A program made the translations under genes and the position numbers. The notes under the pieces were generated by a model. It was not told where the DNA came from and made no database searches. It was given only the letters and a program-made list of their open reading frames with translations. DNA of 64,000 bases from Tamarix chinensis (lineage: Eukaryota; Streptophyta; Magnoliopsida; Caryophyllales; Tamaricaceae): the NCBI GenBank assembly GCA_030549775.1, contig CM060174.1, positions 26,112,617 to 26,176,616 on the forward strand. The letters are read 5' to 3'. Every line of letters begins with the position of its first letter. Position 1 is the stretch's first letter. Below are positions 13,682 through 24,228 of this stretch, piece after piece.

Positions 13682-14271
13682 TCCCATACTCACATGGATT
13701 GATAATAAGCATGGTTTGGAATGATTATACTTATTAGATATCTAAAGAATAAGTTTAACCGGACTATAACATGGCCTTTATTATCTATATTGCTTGTATG
13801 TTATCTATATGATCATGCTTGTGTTATATGCCTTTGTATGTTTATGTAACACCCCAAAATTCACTACTTTTTTTTAAGATGAAGTAATTAAAATAGAAAC
13901 TCTTAAATTCAAATCCGTGAATTCTGGGGATGTTACCGCCACACTTAGTACTAAACCGGTTCTCTTCGACCGTTTCAGTGCCAAGTGCTAAGGCTAAAGA
14001 AAATATTATCATTTAAACTCAAACCAAAAGTTCATAACTAATTAGAAAGAATCATACATAAAAAATCAGAGTACGCATATAAGAATCATGAATCAGAATA
14101 CATGGTCAAAATTCCAAAAAAAGAAGAAATAACACTTTTATAAGATAAAAGCATCATCTAGAAAACTTAATACAAGGTAATAAATTAAAAAGGATAAATC
14201 TGGTACAAGAAGAAATAATAGAAATAAATAAGATAACAAGAAGAGTGGATCCAACCACACTACTCTCAAAC

Positions 14272-14512
14272 TTAATACCACCATGCAAATCCTAATATCA
14301 CCATACAAACCCTAATACCACCATGTAAACCCTGATACCACCATACAACCATTAATACCACCATGCAACCATTAATACCATCATGTAAACCCTAATACCA
14401 CCATGCAACCATTAATATCACCATGCAACCATTAATACCACCATGCAAACCCTAATACCACCATGCAAAACCCCAATATCATCATGCTACCATAATACAA
14501 CCATGCAAAATC
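14272..14512. repeat. 20-bp minisatellite, about 12 units
   Basis: Units of the type 'taataccaccatgcaaaccc' with alternative endings 'accat' and 'accc' are repeated head to tail about twelve times. A single related 'agggtttgcatgg' on the opposite strand occurs in the other copies (7990 and 12546), so the array looks locally amplified in this copy. Confidence 0.85.
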
Positions 14513-14760
14513 CTAGATTAGATTCCCCCATACAACACCATAAAATCTACCATGCAAAACCTTAAATCCATCTATATCAAACCATAGATTAGATTCTCCC
14601 ATATAAAATCATAAATTATATTCTCCCATATAACACCATAAATTGGACTCTCCCATAAAAAAACTATAATTTAGATTCCCCTATATAAAACCATAAACTA
14701 TATTCTCCCACACAAAACCATAAAAATCATAAACCAGATTCTCCCACGTGAAACCCTAAA
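14513..14760. repeat. Irregular gattctccca repeat tract
   Basis: Recurring 'gattctcccatataa...ccataaa' units of roughly 27-35 bases directly follow the 20-bp array. No gene is present. Confidence 0.6.
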
Positions 14761-14904
14761 ATTCTCCATTTTATCCTTCCACTCATAAATCATTAACATA
14801 ATTAGGTCAACTCACATCCCTTGGTCAACCACTTTCCCCATCCTTCTTTTTCATCCTTTATCCCACACAAACCACATCAACACCCTCACATGCATATCTT
14901 ACAG

Positions 14905-15638
14905 GGTCACAACACATATCATTCTTGGCTATATAGAAGTATTATGTCCACTCGACCTCTTCTCATGCAGCATATTGTTGATGGTAAATGTGGCACTACT
15001 TCCTATTCCATAAGTAAGGCTTATAATCTGATTAGATACAAAGAGAATAAGAAGCACTGGGCTTCCCTTGCTTGGAACCACTTTGGTAGACCTCGCTGCA
15101 CTTTCATTACTTGGCTGGCTTGTCACAGAGGCCTTCCAACCAGAGAGAAGCTGAGAAAGTGGAACCTGCAGGTTCCACCTGATTGCAGCATTTGTGCTGA
15201 AGACTCAGAAACAATGGACCATCTGCTTGTACATTGTGTGTATGCAAGGAAAGTTTGGGATATGATCAAGCATATGCTGGATATGGACATTAAGGCAGAT
15301 AATTGGGAAACATTGATTCATTCTGCAGCACATCACACAAGAGAAAACAACATTAGTTCTGAATGTACAAAGGCCCTTTTTGGAGAAGTCATTTATGGTA
15401 TTTGGAGAAGCATAAATTCTTCCATGTTCAGCGGTCTTACTCCACATCCTGTTCACATGGTCAAGGATATTATGAAGCGCTTCCACATTAGACTCAATCA
15501 TAGTATAAGTAGTAGAGGTGGTAGAAATGCTAAATAAGGAGTCTTGTTGTTCTCCTCTCTTTTGCTGTTCTTGGAACTCTTGATGTAATCTCCTCCTATT
15601 GGTTTTAATAATATTCTTTATTAACTACCAAAAAAAAA
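14905..15638 (+). mobile_element. 5'-truncated L1-type LINE with zf-RVT domain
   Basis: An open frame running to the TAA at 15535-15537 encodes the C-terminal part of a plant non-LTR retrotransposon ORF2. It contains a reverse-transcriptase zinc-binding region with 'SYSISKAYNLIR', 'WLACHRGLPTREKLRKWNL' and 'CSICAEDSETMDHLLVHC'. The tail 'ggttttaataatattc' ends in a short poly(A) at 15630-15638. The in-frame ATG at 14821 belongs to the flanking repeat, not the LINE. The reverse transcriptase and endonuclease are absent, so it cannot move itself. The left boundary is approximate and no target duplication was identified. Other copies of the host repeat lack it. Confidence 0.8.
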
Positions 15639-15840
15639 TATACCTGCCATGCAAATACACGAAAACATATTTCAACTCCACATCATACCATATACGACAT
15701 AATTAATAATGATAAACACATGATACATAGCATGCGAAGCACATAATGCATATAAGCACACAAAAGGCCTTAAAACCCCTTACCTGAAATGACAGTGGTC
15801 TTGGAGCACACTCCTACACCTCCTTAAGGCTTTGACCAAA

Positions 15841-16130
15841 TAATAACATACTAATAAAAATAACATTAACAAAATTCTAACTTTGCTAAAGATATAGAAA
15901 TAATATAAATATTATAAAAGTTGATAATATAGGGTTAAATACTTTAACCTAATAATAATAATGATACTAAAAATAATATCAATGAGAATATAAATAAGAA
16001 TAATAATAATAGTAAAAATAATAATAATAAATGATTTGGTCCCTTTACTAAAATAATACTAATAATAATATTAGTAAGATAGATAACAAAATTTAGTAAT
16101 AATAATAATAATGAAATAGTAATAGTAGTA

Positions 16131-16173
<43 letters not shown>

Positions 16174-16251
16174 TGATGATGATGATGATAACAAAACTAA
16201 TAGTAAAGTATTTGTAATACTAATAATGGAATAATAATAATAATAATAATA

Positions 16252-16304
<53 letters not shown>

Positions 16305-16482
16305 AGAAATAATAATAATAATGATAATAATAGTAATTCGAAATAGGAAATAATAATAGTAATTATACTTATAACATATTAATATTAATAATAGTAATAA
16401 TGGAAATAATAAGAGTAATAATGATAAAATCGAAATAAAAATTACAATAGGGCTTCAGCCCTCAACATGAATAATAATGAAA

Positions 16483-16531
<49 letters not shown>

Positions 16532-16600
16532 TAATACATATTAAAAATAGAAATAATAATAATAGTATTTATATTTAAATAAATGAAATAAAATAAATTA
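15841..16600. repeat. AAT/GAT-rich microsatellite block, antisense copy
   Basis: Long AAT runs. Pure GAT runs at 16171-16190 and 16253-16304 are not present in the sister copies. No gene is present. Confidence 0.85.
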
Positions 16601-17234
16601 AGGCTTGTAAAAATAGGGAGAAAGGTTCAGAGGGTCTAGGGTTCAACCTTAGGCTGGTGGGGATAGGCAACACTAGCGGTGGTGCACGGCGGTGGCGGCG
16701 GTGGCCAGAAAAAGGGAAGAAAAGGGTAAAAGTTAGATGCTGGGAAAAAGATAGGGAGAATTAAGGTGGAAGTTTGGGTGTTTAGAGTTTCCCAAAGGAA
16801 GAGGAATAGAATAAGGGTGGTGGCGCAGCCAATGGTGGAGACACACGGCGGCAGTGGTGGTGGCTGAATGGAGAAGAAGAAGAGAAAGAGAGGAGGAGAG
16901 GGAGGGAGAGGAAAAGAAAGGTAGGGGAAGGTAGAGGAGGGTCTACAAAGCATAATGAGAGGTGAAAGAAGCGGCGGAAACGGCGGAATAGGTGGCTAAT
17001 GGTGGTTCGAAGGGCGGCGGAGGTAGAAAAAAAAGGTTGGTCGAGAAGGTTACTTCGCACAGCCGGGATGGATGATTTGGTTAGCTAGAGGGAGGAGCAA
17101 GGAAAAGTTTGGTAGACATAGTGGGTGGCGGCATTGGCCGACGGTGACAAGGATGGAGTCTAAAGGGGTGGCGGCAAAAAGGATCATTTTTCTAGGTAGG
17201 AATTAAAAGCTCAACACAGAGCTGCTTACGAGGG

Positions 17235-17242
17235 TATTTATA
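17235..17242 (-). promoter_or_regulatory. TATA box of antisense LTR-like copy
   Basis: TATAAATA on the minus strand in 'cctataaataccc', upstream of GC-rich sequence on that strand, as in the other two copies. Confidence 0.5.
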
Positions 17243-18938
17243 GGTTTTAGAAGGGAGGTTAGGGTTCTGTGGGTCGGCTACGGGGTAAGGCAGGTAGGGT
17301 TCCGGTAGTCGGTGGCAAGGTTGGCCGGTGGCAGTCAAAACGGGCAAGGATAATGTGCAAGAAAAGGGGAAAATCACGAGATAATGGGAGAAGTGGTTTG
17401 GGTCAATGGGTTGTCGAAACAAAGGGGAAGAGAAATGAAGGAAAAGGCCAGTCAAAGGAGCGAGATTGGTGGCGGGAGCTTCGGACAGGCGGTGGTGATG
17501 TTGCAGGTCGCTGGGGTGTCAGGTGCAAAGGAAGAAGAAGATGGGGGGCTGGACCAGGCGGTTCGGGCAGAAAAGAAAGAAAGAAAAGAAGAGGAGACCG
17601 GGCGGTCGGGCGCGACATATAAAAAGTTCGATCAAAATGCAGCGTTTCGGATAAATAAAGAATGAAGCGCAGCGTAGAGAGGGACAAAGAAGGGTGACGG
17701 CTACGCGAGCTGGGTCGTGCCAATGAAGGAAGAAGGGGAACTTGGGCCGCTGGGACAGGCCCAGTTCAGGGAGAAAAAGAAAAAGAAAAAGAAAAGAAGA
17801 AGAAAGTTAGGTTAATTAAATTAATTAGGATATTTGGGATATTTAAAAATAATAATAATTAAATAAAATAATATTTAAATTCCTTTTTAGGCTAAATTAG
17901 GATTTTTAAAAGATTTTCCATAAATTCCATTTTAATTAGCAAATCACTCTAATTTTCTTCAATTAAATTATTTATAAAATTAATATTAATTTTAAACTAT
18001 TATCTCCTTCTTATTTTAAATAGAATAATTTATTTAATTAATTTTTTAAAATAAAATCCTTAATTAGTTAAAATACTCAAATTTCCTCTAATTAAAATAC
18101 TTATAAATTTCTTATTAATTTTCCCTAATTAATTTCCCTTTATTTTAATAAAAATAAATTATTTAATTAATTTTCATAATAAAATATTATTTAATAATAA
18201 ATAATAAAATTAGAATTTTTGGGGTATTTCAGTTTAGCCTTAGATGCATGGTTACCTTACTCAGTACGTAGAGTACTAACCACCCATTTCATGGGTGCTA
18301 CTCATTTCCACAAGTAGAGGGCCATACTAAGTTTGTGTAGGTAGGAGATGCCATCTTCAATGCCTTTGATACTTATGAGGCACCCGGGTGGGACTGAGAG
18401 TTGAGCTTGGACTTAACCTGGGGACCGAGAGCAACATTGGCTGGATTCTCTTTTACTATTTATGTACCATTTTATTTTAGGTTTTTCTATATCGTACTGT
18501 ATCTTTTATCCTTTTGGGAACTCTAATTATTCATTCATTTGGATTGTAATAACTTTTTATGCCGCTCTGATTTCCGTACTATGTATTTGCGCTTAGATGT
18601 AGAGTTATAGTTATCTAGATATCATATATGGTAGCTTTTAATTCGAATACCTCTCTTAAACTCTAAGCACCGCATATCTCTTTATTTATGTATTTCCATT
18701 GTCTTATGTTTTTGGAGTTGATTACCTAAACTCTCGTTGCTTAAGTTTTATCTAAGACTTTCACAGTTCTCTATTTTATTTTTATTTTTTTTGCTAAAGT
18801 TAAAATATCTTAGCTCTGTATTTGATATAAGGTATGATGACCAAACTTACATTAGGTATGATAATGGCATCCAACTACTTTATGTTTAACCTTCTATAAA
18901 AATGAAATTATTTAGTAGTAAATTTTAAGGGTGGTAAA

Positions 18939-19266
18939 AAATATTCATGATAATTAAAAAAACAAATATATTGGTACAAAGAACACATTTGGCTTTACAT
19001 TTATATCTTACCCTTGTTTTATTCCTTCCTTCAACTTCATGCATATTCTGCATTTAATCATGTTCTTAAGCTTTAACGTAATCTTGAGCAATCGAGAAAG
19101 AAATGAGAAAAATAAGAAATAAAAAGAAAAAATTACATATTTTAGCTTCAGATTATGACCTTATATAGACTGACATTTGGATATAACTAGCTATGGCATG
19201 TTATATACAAACGAAGATTTTATAAGGTTTGTCACCATTCTTCCTCTTTCTTTGTTTGTTCATTAA
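18939..19266. other. Short AT-rich spacer, nothing recognised
   Basis: AT-rich sequence between the LTR nest and the Harbinger-like element. I see no gene, repeat unit or structured signal. Confidence 0.6.
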
Positions 19267-19919
19267 GCCCTTATTTGGTATTATTTATTTTCAATAATTA
19301 CTTTTAGAAAATCACTTTCTCAAAAGTACTTTATCTAGTAAAATATATATTTGTTTTTACTTTTCTTGTATAAGTTATTTAATATTAAAAAACTACTTAT
19401 TGTACCTCATCGATGTTTGCTTTTCATTTTTCTATGAAGTTACTTTCTATTTTCCATCTTTAATTTTTATCTTCTTATATCTATATCTGTTGGTAATAAA
19501 TTCTTTAATATTAAACATTAAAAATCATATAAAACATTAAAAAATTATAAAAATATATAAAAAGTACATAGATATTATAAAGCACTAAAAATTTAAAAAT
19601 AAAAATTATAAAGTTATCAAAAATTATGAACAATTACTAAACAAATTTTATAAAATTTATAAACATCTAAAATTTAAATAGTGATAATAATATAAGCTTA
19701 TATTATGCAATGAACATTCTTATATTCATAATAAACATCATAAAAATAAATACCTCAGTGACATGCATAGTAAATATCATCTGTAATCCTACGCCATACC
19801 ATTTTTATTTCTCTAACAGCTCTACCATCTACATGTTGTCAAGTATCCCTTTTCCTTTTGTTTTCTTCATATATTTATCTGTTATAAAAATCATCAAATA
19901 GTATATCATCCATTCCATT

Positions 19920-20204
19920 TTACCTAATAAAATTGTGGATTTTCATTGTTGCAATGACAGTGAACATTTATTGTTCCAAATTGCAATTTGGCATCTGCTT
20001 TAAGATGGGAAAACGAGTCTTCAAAATGCTAAAGCAACACTCAATCACATTTCGCATTGAAGAGTGTAAATAATTGAATAACTCATCTTTTTCTTATGGA
20101 CCGCCAACTCTTTAAAAATCGGATAGATGCTACCTTATATCTTTAAATGGAGTAAGATAGCCTAATGTATTGAAATAACCCGAATCAACCACATAATATT
20201 TACT
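19920..20204 (-). pseudogene. PIF/Harbinger transposase C-terminal remnant
   Basis: Read on the minus strand from 20204, one frame gives a decayed DDE_Tnp_4 (Harbinger nuclease) C-terminus: 'YYVVDSGYFNTLGYLTPF', 'ELFNYLHSSMRNVIE', 'CFSILKTRFPILKQMPN' and 'IATMKIHNFIR'. The family pattern is YxLVDxGYxN, then LFN-x-RHSSLRN-VIERxFGxLKxRFPIL. Four internal stops interrupt about 95 codons with no frameshift. The N-terminal helix-turn-helix-like part and the earlier catalytic Asp region are absent. It lies head to head with the ferredoxin pseudogene, about 250 bases away. Confidence 0.8.
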
Positions 20205-20234
20205 TGCACAAAATATAAGTTCATATTATTCAAC

Positions 20235-20350
20235 TCCCACTGTCCCATTCCCATGCACCAAGAAAAAAAAGGAAAGCAACCCCCACCATCCCACTCCCAC
20301 GCACCAAGAAAAAAAAAAGGAAAGTAACCCCACTATCCCACTCCCACGCA
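20235..20350. repeat. Tandem repeat of ~47 bases, 2.5 copies
   Basis: Units of the form 'cccactcccacgcacca', then 'agaaaaaaaaggaaag' and a 'taacccc' joint are repeated twice, plus a partial third. The tract lies between the transposase remnant and the ferredoxin pseudogene. Confidence 0.8.
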
Positions 20351-20454
20351 TAATAAGTTCAAGCTGAACCTCACCCAAGCCAGGGAGACCTCACTTCTCT
20401 CCGACCTCATCATCAAGAGGGAGAAAAAGTATACCACCACCACCACCTACAACA

Positions 20455-20905
20455 ATGGTGACAACGCCATTTCCCTTCCCACCTCCACCTTTCAATACAC
20501 TCACTCTCCAAAAACAACCCACAACAACCCATTAGCTCTTCTCACCACACCACCACCAACACCACCTACCTCTCACACTCAATCACCCACTCCACCCTCC
20601 CTTCTCTCACCAACCAACTACAACCACTCCATCCACCACCAGCTATAGAGTAACCATCAAACACCAAGGCAAATCAACCCAACTTGATGTTAATTCTAAT
20701 GAAACTATACTATCAAAGGCATTAGACAACAGAATAGGTGATCTACCACACAATTGTAAGCTTGGAGTTTGCATGACGCACCCAATGAAACTAATGTGTG
20801 GATCGGTTGATCAGAGTGAAGGGATGTTGGGCAATGATGTCATTGAACATGGATAGGCTTTGTTGTGTACAACATTCATATTTATGAACACAATTTTTTT
20901 AAAAA
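20455..20905 (+). pseudogene. FDC1: Ferredoxin C1-like 2Fe-2S protein, pseudogene
   Basis: An intronless frame from the ATG at 20455 reads a Pro/Thr/Ser/His-rich N-terminus resembling a plastid transit peptide. A plant-type ferredoxin domain follows: 'YRVTIKHQGKSTQLDVN', 'NETILSKALDN', 'HNCKLGVCMTHPMKL' and 'GSVDQSEGML'. The wording around the cysteines and 'VDQSEGML' is that of the FdC1 subgroup, a chloroplast electron carrier, rather than photosynthetic Fd. TAG stops lie in the transit region (20533-20535) and after 'VIEHG' (20854-20856), where the family has an aromatic residue. Of the four cluster cysteines, the third is His; the fourth ('LLC') lies beyond the second stop. The C-terminal tail is not recognisable. 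It is dead as a ferredoxin and sits inside a Harbinger-like element. Confidence 0.75.
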
Positions 20906-21173
20906 AGGTGAGCAGTAGAGATAGATTGAAGGATAAGGAGTAAGGTGCTATAAACAAGTTTTTTTTAACAAATTAGCCTACCATTTTTTTTTCAAAAGTT
21001 ATTTATAAAATTAGATAAACTCTACTTATGGTTTATTACTTTTATGAAGTAAATTTATACTGATTACTTTTTTATAATAAATTTTTTAAAATAAAACCAA
21101 ACAATTATTTTAACCTAAAATTACTTTTTATAATTACTTTTATAACTTTTTAAAAGTAAAACCAAACAAGCTC

Positions 21174-22089
21174 TAAATCATTTCTTTCATAATTTTAGTA
21201 ACCAACTTAACATTTGATCATTTCTTAATGTCTGATTATCCTCTTCTTCTTTTTTTGGTCCCATGCCCTTGAATATAAGAATCCAACAATAAAAAGACAC
21301 CAAAACATGAGGAATAAGATTTGAAGTTGATTCTCTAACCTCGATTGTGATATTAGAACAATTGAGTCTTCTAGTTATGTGTGCCTATAGTACAATCACA
21401 GATTCATAATAAATATAAATCAAAGTAAATGAACATATTAAATAATAATTCTTAATTGTGATTATAATTGAAATAATTATCATTTGATTCTGGATTTTTT
21501 TGAAGATTGTTAATTATGACACATGTAAATCTTCATACATGACAAAGGAGGTGGTGGCGTTGTATAATGTGATATAATAATAATAATAACAACAATAATA
21601 ATAAGTAATATTTTAATAATTAGAAATATATTTTTATTAATAAAATATTTATTAATAATATAATTGTTATCATTAATAAATTAGTATTGATTATATAACT
21701 ATATTAATGAACATAATTAGCAATAAGTAATAATCATATCAATCATAAGTTTAAATATTATATTAATAAAACAATATTTGCTATAATAATTTAATTAATA
21801 TTTTTTCATTTTTCATATTATTAAGATAATACTAATTAGTTCAAAACTATTTATTAATTATCATTGCTAAAGTAATCTATTAATAATAATAAATGCAAAT
21901 AATTATTCATAATAATACTCAATAATGATAGAAATTATATTAATAATAATTATTAATATATAAATATTAGTTATTAGTAACAAATATTACTAATTCATAA
22001 CAATTGATAATACATTTTTATTAAAACAATTTACAATCATTGATAATGTTTTATTATTAAGATAATACTAATTAGAATATTAGTATTTA
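21174..22089. other. AT-rich intergenic DNA, no gene seen
   Basis: Low-complexity AAT/ATT-rich sequence, especially after 21570. No coding frame, RNA gene or element ends were recognised. Confidence 0.6.
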
Positions 22090-22813
22090 TGTGGGCAAAA
22101 TTTGGACTCAGACCAACCATGCAAAGTCCAAGAGTGCCATGTGCACCAAATTGCCTAGAACTTTGCTTGGTTATCTCTTTAATCTAGCTAGACTAGCCCG
22201 AAGATCAATATCTTAATCAGATATTACATTCTTAAGGACTAACCCGATTAATTCAAATATCAATTATCAATCACTTCACTTGAGGGAAGCTCAACTACTT
22301 CTTATTTTCTAGCGGTGACTGCCTCCATTGGTAGCCTTACCTCACCTCTCATGGAGATACGTTAGAGGTCACATTCTCTATAAAATAGAGGGGCCATAAA
22401 GTTCCTAAATCATTAAGAAATAATAATTCTAACTGCGCTAGTTATTCAAATTTACCTTTGCTAAGCAATTGTGTGCGAATTCTTTTAGGTGTCATGTGTT
22501 ATAACTTCATAAGGCCTTTTATGACACCCTTGTATATGCCTTCGACTAAGGACCTTGATCCTTCAACTCTCAATGAGGTTGTCCTTACAAATATAATGGA
22601 TAAGTCACTCTGATCCTTTCCTTATTTTCATTTTATATTATTCACATCCTACATTATTGACTTGAACGTTAGAGTGTTTTTAGGTTGGCACTACACTGAT
22701 ATCCCTCTGATGCTTATAGTTCTAATTATGTCATTTTTGCAAGTAGATCTATAGTCTCCTACCTGAATCCAAACAACATCTCAATTGTATATTACAAGAG
22801 TCTACAATATTCA
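22090..22813 (+). repeat. LTR-like fragment with TATA box
   Basis: A block of balanced composition stands out within AT-rich DNA. 'ctataaaatagaggggcc' near 22378 is TATA-like. About 280 bases downstream is 'gacttgaacgttagagtg', a motif commonly seen near the end of plant LTRs ('gacttgagcgtcggagtg'). No coding part is attached, so a solo LTR or TRIM-type remnant is inferred. Boundaries are approximate; target duplications were not found. Confidence 0.4.
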
Positions 22814-23617
22814 TTAATAATGAAATAACTAATACAAAATTAACATGAATAATTATTTTTTAATAAAAATATTATATGAATAGCAATTAAAAATATTATT
22901 TTATCATCATTATTAAGATAATACCAATAATCAATAATTATAAATACTTTGGAATGAAATAATAAGAATAATATATGTGAACTTTTATTTATAATGATAA
23001 TTTATAATGATAAAAGTATGTTAATTAGAAAAAAAATTAATCATTATTAAAAATAAATATTATAAAAATAATCATATTAATATTATATTTTTATTAATTA
23101 GTAATCATATATTATTATTATTATTATTATTATTCAAATGGTACTAATTATTATAATAATAATAAAATAATACTATATAAATAATATCAATTATAATTAT
23201 AAATAAAAAATAATAATATTAATTACATTTATAAGTAAATAATATTATTAACTATAATATGTTATTTATATTATTAAATTATTCTTATTATTTGTATTAT
23301 ATTGATCTCACTTGATTATTTTAGTAATATTTTTGAGAGGTATGACTCATTCGGAGAGGAAATATTTTTTGATAAGCAAGGAGGAGGGGGACACCCACGA
23401 GAACAAATCAACAAATGATCTTGAATAAGACTTGAACTCGGATCTTACAAGTGAAAACTAAGTTCCCGCTTCTAGATCACAAACAAGGTCCATTATTTTA
23501 GTAATTATAATACTAAAATAATTTGATACACTTTTAGCGTGCTCATGTGAGATGTCATAGAACCCAAAGTCAAAGCACATAAAGGTTGATGTTTTTTTTT
23601 TCTGAATGAGCCATCTA
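22814..23617. other. AT-rich intergenic DNA, no gene seen
   Basis: AAT/ATT-rich low-complexity DNA, then ordinary-composition sequence from about 23330 up to the copia element. Nothing coding was recognised. Confidence 0.55.
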
Positions 23618-23876
23618 TGATAGACTAGGAAATATATTACACAATTGAAATTGGAATCGAAGTTATATTAATTAAAAATTAACACACGTCTTGGAAATGA
23701 TTGAAAGGCCTATTAAATAAAATCATCTCCACTTCTATCACTAAGTGAAAATGCTAGTAAAATAGTAAACCAACAAAATTGAAATCAGGTAAACGTGGCC
23801 AACAACAATACTGGTACAACAAACTCCTAAAAATGTGCTCTTCTCCTACTAAGAAAATATATGCATCACACCAACA
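23618..23876 (-). repeat. 3' LTR of copia element
   Basis: 259 bases from 'tgatagactagg' to 'caccaaca'. It aligns throughout to 28083-28368 but lacks a ~25-base stretch present there. Confidence 0.88.
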
Positions 23877-23887
23877 CCCCTCCCTTA
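23877..23887 (-). other. Polypurine tract of copia element
   Basis: On the minus strand, 'aagggagggg' lies directly against the 3' LTR, where plus-strand DNA synthesis is primed in LTR elements. Confidence 0.7.
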
Positions 23888-24228
23888 AACTAATTTATAC
23901 ATGAATCAGTTTAGGAACATAACTTAAACATTCTACACCCCTGGAACAACATCCTTCATGGAACAAATTCCAAGCATACTTCTAAGATTAAGAAACGCAA
24001 TAGGCTTGAGTGGCTTGGTTAATATGTTAGCAACTTGATCTTCACTTTTTCAAAAAAAAAACTTACAACTCCATCCTTAGATAAATCTCGCAAGAAGTGA
24101 TACCTTAAATCGATATGATTGCTTCTCTCATGAAAAATTAGATTTTTTAAAAGATTTATTACTGACATATTATCACAATATATGAACATTAAATTCCATT
24201 GCTGGTTGTTTAGAGTTTCTAATGGCCT

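Larger units (their letters stand above)
13845..18231 (-). mobile_element. Antisense copy of the long LTR-like family
   Basis: It starts 'tgtaacaccccaaaattc' and ends 'ggggtatttca', the reverse complement of the family ends. It is flanked on both sides by GTTTA (13840-13844 and 18232-18236), an exact 5-base target duplication. It splits the outer unit: 'cctttgtatg' before it and 'gccttagatgcatggtta' after it are contiguous in the inner copy near 9290-9320. Inside, on the minus strand, are a TATA box, a pyrimidine-rich tract, an ATT block and the family 3' end. It lacks the ccaccgg array and carries a 20-bp minisatellite and a LINE insertion instead. No coding core is present. Confidence 0.8.
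4910..18938 (+). mobile_element. Outer LTR-like unit (solo LTR), interrupted twice
   Basis: This unit reads as 4910-5033, then 9865-13844, then 18232-18938, with two same-family copies inserted in the gaps. The left end is 'tgaaatacccc'; the right end (about 18938) is a decayed version of the 'gggggtattaca' end. The nested reading is supported by spacing: the TATA box lies 879 bases into the outer unit once the insertion is removed, and also 879 bases into the inner sense copy. No PBS, gag or pol is visible, so it is best read as a solo LTR or a LARD-type (large non-coding retrotransposon derivative) LTR. Target duplications of this outer unit are not clear. Confidence 0.7.
19267..21173. mobile_element. 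PIF/Harbinger-like element carrying a ferredoxin pseudogene
   Basis: The left end 'gcccttatttggtatta' and the inverted right end 'gagcttgtttggtttta' form imperfect terminal inverted repeats of Tourist/PIF type ('tttgg' core). TAA sits directly outside both ends (19264-19266 and 21174-21176), the 3-base duplication typical of PIF/Harbinger. Inside are a minus-strand transposase remnant (19920-20204) of the matching superfamily, a short tandem repeat, and a plus-strand ferredoxin-like pseudogene (20455-20905). AT-rich subterminal DNA flanks them. Transposase type, end type and target duplication agree, so one captured-gene element is the simplest reading. Two adjacent MITEs flanking old sequence remain possible. 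Confidence 0.65.

Noticed and set aside
14821..14904. ATG at 14821 as the start of the 238-codon open frame
   Set aside because: This part is the flanking LTR repeat (alignable to the other copies near 7860-7900), fused by chance to the LINE frame.
16171..16304. Possible CRISPR-like array or satellite
   Set aside because: Simple GAT/AAT microsatellite without spacers.
16636..17723. Long GC-rich open frames on both strands in the antisense copy
   Set aside because: They correspond to the purine/pyrimidine-rich LTR tract and are not shared as frames by the other copies.
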